Shown here piece after piece: positions 1 to 7,779 of a stretch of 64,000 bases of DNA; the first letter of the stretch is position 1; the number at the start of each line of letters is the position of its first letter. The notes under the pieces were generated by a model. That model was not told where the DNA came from and did no database searches. It saw only the letters and a list, made by a program, of their open reading frames with translations. This DNA comes from Spirochaetaceae bacterium (GTDB lineage Bacteria > Spirochaetota > Spirochaetia > DSM-27196 > Alkalispirochaetaceae). Location of the stretch: NCBI GenBank assembly GCA_007695175.1, contig REEH01000143.1, forward strand, positions 1 to 64,000, given 5' to 3'. The position numbers and the translations under genes are program-made.

Positions 1-12
1 GCGAGGAACGCG

Positions 13-52
13 CGTAGCCTGAGCCCGCAGGGCGAAGGAGACGTTTTTTTTT
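13..52 (+). terminator. Rho-independent terminator of an upstream gene
   Basis: A stem-loop is followed at once by nine T residues (44-52). I can pair 13-15 with 41-43, 18-20 with 36-38 and 23-26 with 30-33 around a GCA loop. The three helices are separated by two symmetrical A/G doublet mismatches (16-17 with 39-40, 21-22 with 34-35). It should end transcription of a plus-strand gene or RNA lying to the left of the window. Nothing else is visible in bases 1-80. Confidence 0.5.
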
Positions 53-83
53 GTGCCCCCGTGAAAACGCGGCAAAAAGAACT

Positions 84-112
84 CTGAATAGCGCAAACTT
101 CTCTCCTATAGT
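84..112 (+). promoter_or_regulatory. Possible sigma-70 promoter of cheW
   Basis: TATAGT at 107-112 is a good -10 box (five of six to consensus). The -35 at 84-89 (CTGAAT) is poor at 17-base spacing. The same -10 hexamer precedes nadK and the signal peptidase gene. It lies downstream of the terminator at 13-52, so cheW needs its own start near here. Confidence 0.4.
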
Positions 113-180
113 CTGTTGCGGGTTCGGTTTTTGTCTTGCCAACGCCCCCCCGGGTCGCTATGCTTGGGGCGGAAGGTGTC

Positions 181-663
181 ATGAACGATCAGCAGGATGA
201 AGTTCAACTGGTAACATTTCAACTCGGCGCGGAATATTACGGCATAGATATAATGCAGGTAAAAAGCATCGAGGAAACGACGGAGGTCCGGCCGATACCC
301 AATTCGCCGGGTTACGTGGAGGGTATTTTCAACCTGCGGGGGGAAATTATTCCGGTCATAAACCTGCACAAGCGTTTTCATCTTACCCGGATGCAGACCG
401 AGGACGACGATGACGACTTGCTCAGGGGGTTCCTCATTATTCGAGTAGAAGAGATGCACGTGGCGATTATCATCGACAGGATATCCCGCGTCCTCACCGT
501 GAGATTCCGGGACGTTCAGCAACCTCCGCAGATGATCTCCGGTATTGGTGCGGAGTACATAGAGGGCGTGGTGCAGCGGGACGAGGGCTACCTGATCATT
601 CTCGATATCGACCGGTTGTTCAACTTGCGCGAGTTGGCGCAGTTGGAATCCCTCGCCCGATGA
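181..663 (+). CDS. cheW: Chemotaxis adaptor protein CheW
   Basis: CheW links chemoreceptors to the CheA kinase in membrane-bound arrays. The product is 160 residues, the usual length for a single CheW domain. The core is easy to recognise: a V-K-S-I-E-E stretch at about 27-32, R-P-I-P at 37-40 and the family signature N-L-R-G at 51-54 followed by I-I-P-V. An acidic run (E-D-D-D-D-D) at about 74-79 sits in a loop. ATG 181 is chosen because GGAAGG lies at 171-176; an in-frame TTG at 136 has no ribosome binding site. Its stop overlaps the start of the next gene (ATGA at 660-663), so the two are translationally coupled. No cheA or cheY follows it. Confidence 0.93.
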   Translation: MNDQQDEVQLVTFQLGAEYYGIDIMQVKSIEETTEVRPIPNSPGYVEGIFNLRGEIIPVINLHKRFHLTRMQTEDDDDDLLRGFLIIRVEEMHVAIIIDRISRVLTVRFRDVQQPPQMISGIGAEYIEGVVQRDEGYLIILDIDRLFNLRELAQLESLAR

Positions 664-1688
664 TTCCCGCCTTTCGTCCCACGATCAGACGGGCGGATAT
701 GGACGCCGTTCTCACGCGCCTGGCGGAGGATTCCATCGGCTCCGGTGGATTGGCGGCTGAGTTTTCCCAGAAGCTGGCCCGGTACGTGCAGCGCCGCAGC
801 GGAGTCTCCATGAGGTCCTACGGGCATGCTTTCACCACGGCCTTTTCCGCGCTCGGCCTTGAGCCGGGCGCCCGTGTGGGGTACTCGGTCCTCTCTCACG
901 ATGTCGTCCGTCGACTCCTGTTGCAGGCGGGCTTCGAGCCGGTGCCGATAGATACCCAGAAGGTCCTGCCGGTCCTTCCCTCACCTCTTGACGTGGATTA
1001 TCAGGCCCTTGATCTGGCTGCCCTGTACGTTGATGCGCGCCTCGGCTATGTGGCGGATCTGGACAATCTCGGAAACCTTGGTATTCCCCTTGTGGAGGAT
1101 GTTTCCGAGGGTCTCGGTGGAAATACGGGGACAACGATGGCCGGTGCGGCGGGGGATATAACGTTGATCGGCCTGGAACCGGAACACATAATTACCGCTG
1201 GTGGTGGGGCGGTGGTGGCAACGAGTCATTCCCGGCGTGTCCCTCTCCTGAACAGCGCTGTGGACGGCACTCTCGGCAATCCGCCTCTGCCGGACATGAA
1301 CGCCGCCCTGGGGCTTACCCAGATAAAACAACTGGAACGTTTCGTCGAACGGCGGCAGGAGCTCGCCGCCAGGTTCCTGCGGACAGTGCAGAAAACCCGG
1401 CACGTCCTGCCCGTACAGGCGGGAGAGGGAGAAAACGTCTTCTTTGCACTTCCTCTTCTTGTGGACAGTTCTCCCCGGGACGTGGAGCAGTACGCTCGAA
1501 CGCACGGCGTAACCGTTACACGAGCCTTCTCCGGCTCGGCTTTGATTGTCGGAAGCGACGAAATACCCGCGGAATCATTCCCCAATGCGCTTTCCCTGGC
1601 GTCCCGGATGGTACTCTTTCCCCTGTATCCGACACTTGGAAAAACGGAGCAGGAGCGTGTGGAGCGGGTACTTTCTACTATTCCTTAG
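660..1688 (+). CDS. DegT/DnrJ/EryC1-fold protein lacking the PLP lysine
   Basis: The 342-residue product has the fold-type I layout of the DegT/StrS sugar aminotransferases: an N-terminal substrate/dimer segment, the V-E-D motif at 145-147 (Asp147 would hold the PLP ring nitrogen), then G-D-I at 165-167 and G-G-G-A at 181-184. In active family members a lysine six residues before the G-E-G-G motif forms the Schiff base. Here that position is Glu175, with His176 next. It therefore should not work as a normal aminotransferase; a structural, binding or lyase-like role is possible. It is coupled to cheW by an ATGA overlap, an unusual partner for a sugar enzyme. Family membership is fairly sure, function unknown. 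Confidence 0.75.
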   Translation: MIPAFRPTIRRADMDAVLTRLAEDSIGSGGLAAEFSQKLARYVQRRSGVSMRSYGHAFTTAFSALGLEPGARVGYSVLSHDVVRRLLLQAGFEPVPIDTQKVLPVLPSPLDVDYQALDLAALYVDARLGYVADLDNLGNLGIPLVEDVSEGLGGNTGTTMAGAAGDITLIGLEPEHIITAGGGAVVATSHSRRVPLLNSAVDGTLGNPPLPDMNAALGLTQIKQLERFVERRQELAARFLRTVQKTRHVLPVQAGEGENVFFALPLLVDSSPRDVEQYARTHGVTVTRAFSGSALIVGSDEIPAESFPNALSLASRMVLFPLYPTLGKTEQERVERVLSTIP

Positions 1689-1702
1689 GCCGGGAGCCAA
1701 GC

Positions 1703-1731
1703 TTTACGTCTCTCATGGCCCTCTATATAGT
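1703..1731 (+). promoter_or_regulatory. Sigma-70-type promoter of nadK-recN
   Basis: TTTACG at 1703-1708 and TATAGT at 1726-1731 are separated by exactly 17 bases. Both lie in the short gap before nadK, 15 bases ahead of its ATG region, with the ribosome binding site at 1735-1740. Confidence 0.5.
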
Positions 1732-1745
1732 ATAGGGGGAAACTC

Positions 1746-2603
1746 ATGGAACACACTATCCGATCGATCCTGGTGATCGCCAACACTGCAAAGCCCGGAG
1801 CGCGGGAGCTGGGGCTCGCTATCGAGTCGTTCTGCCGTGAACAGGGTATCCAGGCGCGCCTCTTTCTCTACGACGGGATAGCTCACACGGTGCCGCTGGA
1901 GAATCATTTTGAGCTCGCCGTCACCCTGGGGGGCGATGGCACGGTTCTCTTTGCCAGCCGGGTTCTGGCGGAGCATAACGTGCCGATTCTTCCGGTAAAC
2001 CTTGGTGAGTTCGGATTCATCAGCGAGGTCGGACACGATGAGTGGCGCCATGCCCTGACAGCTTTTCTCGCCGGTCGGATCGGCATCGGTAACCGCCTCG
2101 TCCTGGACGTACACGTCCGGAGGGATGGTAACGATCTCTGCAGCTTGCGGGGCCTGAACGAGGCGGTCATTTCGGCGGGGGGCATTTCCCGGATGGTCCG
2201 GCTCACGGTGCGCCTGAGTGACCAGTACCTCGGTACGTATCGCGCTGATGGAGTGATGGTAGCCACCCCGACGGGATCCACCGCCTATTCCGCCGCGGCG
2301 GGAGGTCCAATCCTTCATCCTGAGATGGATGCCATGATCCTGAACCCCATCTGTCCCTTTACTCTCTCCCATCGACCGATCGTGTTGCCTGCTGATGAGG
2401 TGGTAGAGATTCGAGTGGACCATGAACAGCGGACGGACGTGGCTCTCACCGTGGACGGGCAATCGATGATTCCCCTCGAACCCGGTGACGCTGTCATTGT
2501 TCGGGCGGGAAGCGAAAAGGCGCGAATCGTACGCTCCGACCGGCGCACCTTCTACGAGGTCCTGCGGACCAAGCTCAACTGGGCGGGAGGTCCGGATGAT
2601 TGA
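1746..2603 (+). CDS. nadK: NAD kinase
   Basis: Phosphorylates NAD to NADP in the cytoplasm, the sole source of NADP. The 285-residue length and motifs fit: G-G-D-G-T at 62-66 (the ATP/NAD-binding signature shared with diacylglycerol kinases) and the later N-E (in G-L-N-E-A) and T-P-T-G-S-T-A-Y-S segments that bind the nicotinamide ribose. ATG 1746 follows GGGGGA at 1735-1740. The last eight bases overlap recN. The nadK-recN pair is also adjacent in many Gram-positive bacteria and in treponemes. Confidence 0.93.
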   Translation: MEHTIRSILVIANTAKPGARELGLAIESFCREQGIQARLFLYDGIAHTVPLENHFELAVTLGGDGTVLFASRVLAEHNVPILPVNLGEFGFISEVGHDEWRHALTAFLAGRIGIGNRLVLDVHVRRDGNDLCSLRGLNEAVISAGGISRMVRLTVRLSDQYLGTYRADGVMVATPTGSTAYSAAAGGPILHPEMDAMILNPICPFTLSHRPIVLPADEVVEIRVDHEQRTDVALTVDGQSMIPLEPGDAVIVRAGSEKARIVRSDRRTFYEVLRTKLNWAGGPDD

Positions 2604-4308
2604 GCGGATCCAGGTTCGCAATTTTATCCTCGTGGACGAACTGGAGATGGAGTTCACTCCCGGTTTCAACGTGCTGAGCGGGGAGACGGGAGCCGGTAAG
2701 AGTATCCTGGTGGGTGCTCTTTCCGTTCTTTTTGGAGGGAAAGGCGGTCCGGATCTGGTCAGAACGGGTGCCGACGAGGCTGTCGTGGCGGGAGAGTTTC
2801 TTGTCCGGGGTCACGAGGAGTGCCGGGAATGGCTGGCGAGCAGGGGGATAGAACCGGAGGAGGACATCGTTCTGGTACGACGTACGCTGAAAACGTCGGG
2901 GCGGGGTACGATCTACATGCAGAATACCCCGGTTACGCGTTCGGACCTGGAGGAGTTTACCGGCTTTCTCCTGGATCTGCACAGCCAGCACGAGCACCAG
3001 TCGCTCTTTCATGAGTCTACCCATCGGCGTCTCCTGGACCGGTACGCCGGTATCGAGGATCGCGTCAGAGCGTTCGGGGACTCCTTCAACCGGCTGACGG
3101 AACTGCAGGAACGTTTGAAAGAACTGGCGGACCGGGAACGCGACCGCGTCCGGGAAACGGAGATGCTTCAGTTCGCGATTCGGGAGATCGAGCAGGCTGC
3201 TATCCGCCCGGGGGAACGGGAGGAGCTGGAATCGGAACGAACCCGCATGAACCAGTATGAACGGCTCGCGGCCCACGTGGAGACGCTGGCTCGCCTCTTT
3301 GAGGATAATGATGAGGGCCCGACACTACCGTTGCTTCTGAAACAGGCGCGTCACGAGCTTGGTGGAGCGGCGCGGCTTGATCCAGCTCTCACGGGAGATT
3401 CGAGCCGCCTGGATAGTCTCTATTACGAGCTGGAGGATCTGGGGCAGGCCGTAATCTCCTATCGGGAAACACTCGTGTATGACCCCGCTCGCCTTGATCT
3501 CATCGAGGAACGCCTCGCGGCGCTGCGGGACCTGCAGAGGAAATATGGCGAGACGGAAGAGGCTATTCTGCGGTATGCCGAGGAAGCGGCGGAGACCCTG
3601 GATACGCTCCGGGCGGCCGGGGAAAACCGTGATTCGATTCAGCAGCAGATCCACCTTCTTGAACAGGAAATCGGCCGGGAGGCGCGCGCGATTCACGCTG
3701 AACGCGCCGCGGCGGCGGAAAAACTGCAGCAGCGGATCTCCACCGTGCTGGGTGAACTGGCCATGGGGAAGGCCGATTTCGTGGTCCTCGTGGAAAGCAG
3801 AACGAGTGAGACGGGGCGGCTCCTGTGCGGGCTCCACGGGGCAGACCGGGTACAGTTCCTGATCTCCACAAATGCGGGCGAGCCGGTTCGTCCCCTCTCT
3901 CAGGTCGCTTCGGGGGGAGAGATCTCCCGGGTAATGCTTGCAATCAAGACCGTCCTGGCCGGCAATGACGAGCTGCGCTGCCTCGTCTTTGATGAGATCG
4001 ATACGGGCATCGGTGGCAGAGTTGCTCTGGCTCTGGCCTCCCATTTACGCTTTCTCGCGGACCATACACAGGTAATTTGCATTACCCACCTTGCTACAAT
4101 CGCCGTTCGTGCCGATAATCATATTGCCGTGGAAAAAAGTGCCCTGCATGATCATACGATGATTTCCGTCCGCTCGCTCGCGGGCGATGATCGGACGACG
4201 GAGATAGCCCGCATGCTGTCCGGAGAAGGCGAGGAATCATACAGCCTTGAGCACGCCCGGGCTCTGCTCGGGCGATACCAGAGAGAGGCAAATGGGAAAG
4301 ATCAGTAA
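2596..4308 (+). CDS. recN: DNA repair protein RecN
   Basis: SMC-like ATPase that gathers and protects double-strand break ends during recombinational repair. It is 570 residues, normal for RecN. Walker A G-E-T-G-A-G-K-S is at 29-36. A long charged coiled-coil middle follows, then the ABC signature S-G-G-E-I-S-R near 438 and Walker B with L-V-F-D-E-I-D near 462. ATG 2596 is preferred over upstream in-frame codons: GGGAGG lies at 2585-2590 and residues from M-I-E-R-I-Q onward match the family N-terminus. It overlaps nadK upstream and the next gene downstream. Confidence 0.95.
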   Translation: MIERIQVRNFILVDELEMEFTPGFNVLSGETGAGKSILVGALSVLFGGKGGPDLVRTGADEAVVAGEFLVRGHEECREWLASRGIEPEEDIVLVRRTLKTSGRGTIYMQNTPVTRSDLEEFTGFLLDLHSQHEHQSLFHESTHRRLLDRYAGIEDRVRAFGDSFNRLTELQERLKELADRERDRVRETEMLQFAIREIEQAAIRPGEREELESERTRMNQYERLAAHVETLARLFEDNDEGPTLPLLLKQARHELGGAARLDPALTGDSSRLDSLYYELEDLGQAVISYRETLVYDPARLDLIEERLAALRDLQRKYGETEEAILRYAEEAAETLDTLRAAGENRDSIQQQIHLLEQEIGREARAIHAERAAAAEKLQQRISTVLGELAMGKADFVVLVESRTSETGRLLCGLHGADRVQFLISTNAGEPVRPLSQVASGGEISRVMLAIKTVLAGNDELRCLVFDEIDTGIGGRVALALASHLRFLADHTQVICITHLATIAVRADNHIAVEKSALHDHTMISVRSLAGDDRTTEIARMLSGEGEESYSLEHARALLGRYQREANGKDQ

Positions 4309-5107
4309 CGAGGCGCGGCAGCAGTACTTCGAGAGAATCAAGGAGTACAAGCATACCGCGGAGACGATTCTGCAGCGCGAGAAGAGTCTTCTCAAGGTTG
4401 TCGGTTCCGACAAGAGTGGATCCGCGTACAAATACCTGATGCTGGCGGACGAGCGTCTTAACGTCGCCTCCTACTACATGCTGCAGAACGCGCTCTCCGT
4501 ATCGCTGCTGGGCGTAAAGAACGAGGCATTTCTCAACGACGCCAGGAAGAGTTGTTATCAGGCAGTTATCTATCTGGAGGAGGTCGTTTCCGATTACGTG
4601 GACGCACCCTTTTCCGATTATTCTGAGCTGCAGGAAAAAATAGACGGCTTTACCGACGAGAAGCGATACGCTCTGGCGCGAAAGATCGGGTACACCATAC
4701 AGTCGGTGGAGGACGCTTTCGGACGGAACTCCAAATGGCGCTGGTCTTTCGTGGAGCTTGAGGGAAGGTTTACCACGGTCGCGAAGAATCTCGTCAACTT
4801 CAAGACATTCGTTGCCGGAATGGATCCTTCCGTGGAGGGATACCAGTCGCGAATGGGGCATCTGGACCTGATACAGAGTCTCCTCATGCAATCGGCTGAC
4901 CGGTATCGTGAGAAATACGAACTTTCCACCCTGCGCATTGATGACTTCAAGACCGCCATCGCGTTCCTCTCCGCTTTGCGCCGCATCCATATCATTCTGG
5001 GTGAAGCGGATAAAGCCGAGGAGATAAAGAAGAAAGCGGAAGTGTGGAAGGTCAAGATGGAGTCTGACGAAAAAGCGCAGGCTCAGCAAAAGAAGCAGAG
5101 GCCCTGA
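4292..5107 (+). CDS. Conserved protein of unknown function next to recN
   Basis: The 271-residue product is soluble, strongly charged and mostly helical by inspection, with no signal peptide, no membrane span and a lysine/glutamine-rich tail. I recognise no catalytic motif. ATG 4292 overlaps the 3' end of recN and is preceded by GAGAGAGG. From memory, treponemes carry a similar-sized hypothetical gene after recN, so it is probably a lineage gene rather than a recent arrival. The next gene starts six bases downstream. The name is left open. Confidence 0.8.
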   Translation: MGKISNEARQQYFERIKEYKHTAETILQREKSLLKVVGSDKSGSAYKYLMLADERLNVASYYMLQNALSVSLLGVKNEAFLNDARKSCYQAVIYLEEVVSDYVDAPFSDYSELQEKIDGFTDEKRYALARKIGYTIQSVEDAFGRNSKWRWSFVELEGRFTTVAKNLVNFKTFVAGMDPSVEGYQSRMGHLDLIQSLLMQSADRYREKYELSTLRIDDFKTAIAFLSALRRIHIILGEADKAEEIKKKAEVWKVKMESDEKAQAQQKKQRP

Positions 5108-5112
5108 ACCCG

Positions 5113-6222
5113 GTGGCGGTGCTACTGCGAATTGTCCTCGTGATTCTAGCCGCCGCGGGCGCAGCGTTGTTTGTTCCGCGAGCGTCCGGTGAGGAGTACA
5201 GGGTAGCGCTCCTCTGGTCGGAAAGTACCCGCATGGAGACCTCGCCTGAGGACTCGCCGAGCGGGATCCCCTCGGGAGGGGTGCTGGTAGCGGCTGGATC
5301 TGATACGGTGGCATCCTTTTCCCCCGCGACGGGCACGCTCTTCTCCCGGAGCCTCCGGCATGATTTCTTTTCCGTTTCTCCCCGCTTCTACCTCAACCAG
5401 CCTTACGCGCCCGGAGGACGGTGGGTGTTAACCGATCGCTTCAATGGAGAGCGTCACTTTATCGACTATCACGGCATGCCTCGCCTGTTCGGCCCCGTCC
5501 TCGCTCAGTTTGGCATAGATGAAATCGTAATGAATCATCCCGAACACGTCCGTGGCGTTTCTCTGCACGCCGGGATGACCCTGACGGCATTTGACCTTGT
5601 GACGATTCCCGGGAGTAACGACCGGCGGGCGCTCGCCGCCCGGGCTGATGTTTTCGGGGATCTGCACCTGAGCGAGATCGATTTTCCCCGCGCCCGGGTG
5701 GAAGAGCGGGGCGTGCTTCAGACCGGGACGATCGTGTACGGACTGGCTATCGTGCCGGGGGCGAGCACCTCGGAGGTGCTGATATTGCGAGGGACTGACC
5801 CGCAGGTCCTGGAATTGTACCGTATGGGAGAGTCTATCGAGGATGACCCTTTTCTGAGGTTTCCCGTAGCACCGGAGAACCGGGTGCACACTCCTCCGGT
5901 GATCCGGCGCGTAAACGGGGATCGGTTTGCCGTCCGTCTCAGGGACGTGATTCTGCTTGTCGATCGACGTACCTCGGCGGTGCAAACCATTGCCCGGGAT
6001 GGAGAGGCTCCCGTCGCGGGATTTCTCCCCGCCTGGACCCTGGGTCTGGCGTACGCTGAGGCCGGGGAAAATGACGCGTGCATTATTCTGACAGAGACGC
6101 TGCAGGAGGACTCCCCGACCCTGGAGTGGTGCTTTCCCGGTTCCACCGTAGCGGCTCTCGAGGCGGATTTGCTTGTTCTGGAGCGCCAGGATCGTTTCTT
6201 TGCAATCGGGGTGGAACGATGA
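5113..6222 (+). CDS. Predicted exported protein, unknown function
   Basis: The 369-residue product begins with GTG at 5113. It has a clear signal sequence: a hydrophobic stretch at about 4-20 rich in V, L and A, then a small-residue cleavage region near 24-26. The rest is short beta-like segments with recurring W, Y and G-D/G-N turns, compatible with a beta-propeller, but I see no definite repeat or catalytic motif. It begins six bases after the previous gene and ends in an ATGA overlap with the next, which is also exported. The pair probably acts together in the periplasm or outer membrane. Confidence 0.75.
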   Translation: MAVLLRIVLVILAAAGAALFVPRASGEEYRVALLWSESTRMETSPEDSPSGIPSGGVLVAAGSDTVASFSPATGTLFSRSLRHDFFSVSPRFYLNQPYAPGGRWVLTDRFNGERHFIDYHGMPRLFGPVLAQFGIDEIVMNHPEHVRGVSLHAGMTLTAFDLVTIPGSNDRRALAARADVFGDLHLSEIDFPRARVEERGVLQTGTIVYGLAIVPGASTSEVLILRGTDPQVLELYRMGESIEDDPFLRFPVAPENRVHTPPVIRRVNGDRFAVRLRDVILLVDRRTSAVQTIARDGEAPVAGFLPAWTLGLAYAEAGENDACIILTETLQEDSPTLEWCFPGSTVAALEADLLVLERQDRFFAIGVER

Positions 6223-7016
6223 GAAGAATCCACCTTTTTCCGCTTGTTCTGCTTCTTTCCGCTGCGATCCATCCCGGAGACGCCTGGAACTGGCCCCTGG
6301 AGGGAGACTATTCGCTTGACGCGGGAGGGGCGGCATCGGGATGGGCCCTGCGACTGGTTCCCCGGGGACCGACCGGGAGCGGGGCGCGACCCGTCGCCGA
6401 TGGAGCCCTGCTGTATTATGCACCCGGACAGGAGAAGGAGGTGCTGAGAACGAGCGCTGTACCCCGTCCGACCGAGCTCGCTCTCTTTTCACACGGCAAT
6501 GATTTCGTTTCCGCTTATTTCGCGCAGCCCCTGTCCGGGGAGTTTCGGCGCCGGTTTCCCGAGCCTCCGGTCAGGGAGGAAGCATGGACCGCACCGTGGC
6601 TGGATTTCGAAATTTGGGACCTTCAGGTACGCTCACAAGTGAATCCCCGCTCGCTTCTTACCAATCCGGAGGCAGTTCTCTCCACGGAGATCCCCCCGGT
6701 TCTTTTCCTGCAGGGAGGGGCGTCCGTCCCGCTATCGGGGATTACCGCCGGAGAGGTTACGATAGTGATCGATCGGGACCGTTTGAATCCGGTGCGTCTG
6801 CCCGAAGAACTGCGAATAATCCGGAACGGCCAGATACGATCCCGTCACAGATACATCGTTCTGGAGGACTTTCCCTCCTCCCGGGACATTCTCTACCAGT
6901 TTGACGCATCTCCCGGACCGAACACCATCATTCTTCAGGCCCTCCGTTTTGACCGCTCCCTTGCTCAACGCACCATCCGTTTCAATGCCGCCAGACCCGC
7001 CCTTGATGGGCCTTGA
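6219..7016 (+). CDS. Exported protein with a degenerate M23-like region
   Basis: The 265-residue product has an N-terminal signal peptide (hydrophobic residues about 5-17). Residues about 30-100 follow the spacing of a LytM/M23 peptidase: a P-V-A-D-G segment where M23 enzymes have P-V-x-A-x-x-x-G, then F-S-H-G-N-D-F-V-S-A-Y-F where they have H-x-x-G-x-x-T-x-Y-x-H. The zinc ligands H-x(3)-D and H-x-H are absent, so it cannot be an active endopeptidase. Catalytically dead M23 proteins often regulate wall amidases. The remaining half is unassigned. Start ATG 6219 overlaps the previous stop. The M23 link is inference by eye. Confidence 0.6.
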   Translation: MRRIHLFPLVLLLSAAIHPGDAWNWPLEGDYSLDAGGAASGWALRLVPRGPTGSGARPVADGALLYYAPGQEKEVLRTSAVPRPTELALFSHGNDFVSAYFAQPLSGEFRRRFPEPPVREEAWTAPWLDFEIWDLQVRSQVNPRSLLTNPEAVLSTEIPPVLFLQGGASVPLSGITAGEVTIVIDRDRLNPVRLPEELRIIRNGQIRSRHRYIVLEDFPSSRDILYQFDASPGPNTIILQALRFDRSLAQRTIRFNAARPALDGP

Positions 7017-7041
7017 CACATACCGCCGCTTTTTCCATGAT
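7013..7041 (+). promoter_or_regulatory. Sigma-70-type promoter before the DUF4912 gene
   Basis: A perfect TTGACA at 7013-7018, overlapping the previous stop codon, is followed 17 bases later by CATGAT at 7036-7041. GGAG at 7056-7059 is the ribosome binding site. This makes the DUF4912/GH57 pair a separate transcription unit. Confidence 0.5.
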
Positions 7042-7067
7042 GCCCTAATGTTTCTGGAGTTTTCTGC

Positions 7068-7772
7068 GTGATCCGGCGTCGCCTGGAGGAGTTGTCCCTG
7101 CAGGCCCTTTTTACGCTCGCGAACCAGAATGGTCTCGAGCTTGGGCCAGACACGGATCGTTTCTCGGTTATTGAAGAGCTGACGGAACTCATCTCGGAGA
7201 ATCAGGAGGATCGGGAGCGCAACAACAGCGTTACCGTCAGAATCCAGCAGAAGAAGTTTGCCCTCATCAACGATGACGATACGCCTCTCACCGGGGAGCA
7301 ACTGGATCGTTTCGAACTGCCTCCGGAGTACGAGACAAACCGTATCACCCTGTTGCTCCGGGATCCCCACTGGGCTTTCACCTACTGGGATCTCAACTCG
7401 GGGAAAAGGCGGGAGTACAGTGAATCCACCCGATTTGACGGTCTCTTTCTCCGCATCCTGGAAGTGGAGAGCGAGAACGAGGAGATCGTTATTCGGGATT
7501 CCTTCGAGATTCCCGTTCAATTGTCCGACTCAAGCTGGTATATCCACATTCCCCGCCAGAAAACGTCCTACCGCATTCAGCTTGTGGGGAGAAACAATCA
7601 TCGCCGCGAGCTGCTCGCCGTATCAAACCGGATATACGTGCCCAGGGCATCGTTACCGATGCCGGTGGAGAGCATGACGCCGGAGCAAATGGGCTTGTAC
7701 GAGCTCTGCGGAATGGAATACCTGGAAGTAAACCCTTTCGGCTCGGATCTATCCCTGAAGGAACAGGAGTAA
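7068..7772 (+). CDS. DUF4912 domain protein
   Basis: The product is 234 residues and starts at GTG 7068. The central part (about 80-195) fits the DUF4912 pattern: I-T-L-L-L-R-D-P-H-W-A-F-T-Y-W-D followed by a beta-rich domain ending in S-N-R-I-Y-V-P. The N-terminal 45 residues resemble a small SAP/Rho-N-like helix pair that often precedes this domain. No enzyme function is established. Its gene lies seven bases before a GH57 enzyme; this pairing is common for DUF4912 genes, so a role in glucan binding or handling is a fair inference. Confidence 0.8.
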   Translation: MIRRRLEELSLQALFTLANQNGLELGPDTDRFSVIEELTELISENQEDRERNNSVTVRIQQKKFALINDDDTPLTGEQLDRFELPPEYETNRITLLLRDPHWAFTYWDLNSGKRREYSESTRFDGLFLRILEVESENEEIVIRDSFEIPVQLSDSSWYIHIPRQKTSYRIQLVGRNNHRRELLAVSNRIYVPRASLPMPVESMTPEQMGLYELCGMEYLEVNPFGSDLSLKEQE

Positions 7773-7779
7773 CCACAGC

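Noticed and set aside
2485-2595. Extended recN N-terminus starting inside nadK
   Set aside because: The added 37 residues are not RecN-like, and ATG 2596 has a good ribosome binding site and the family start sequence.
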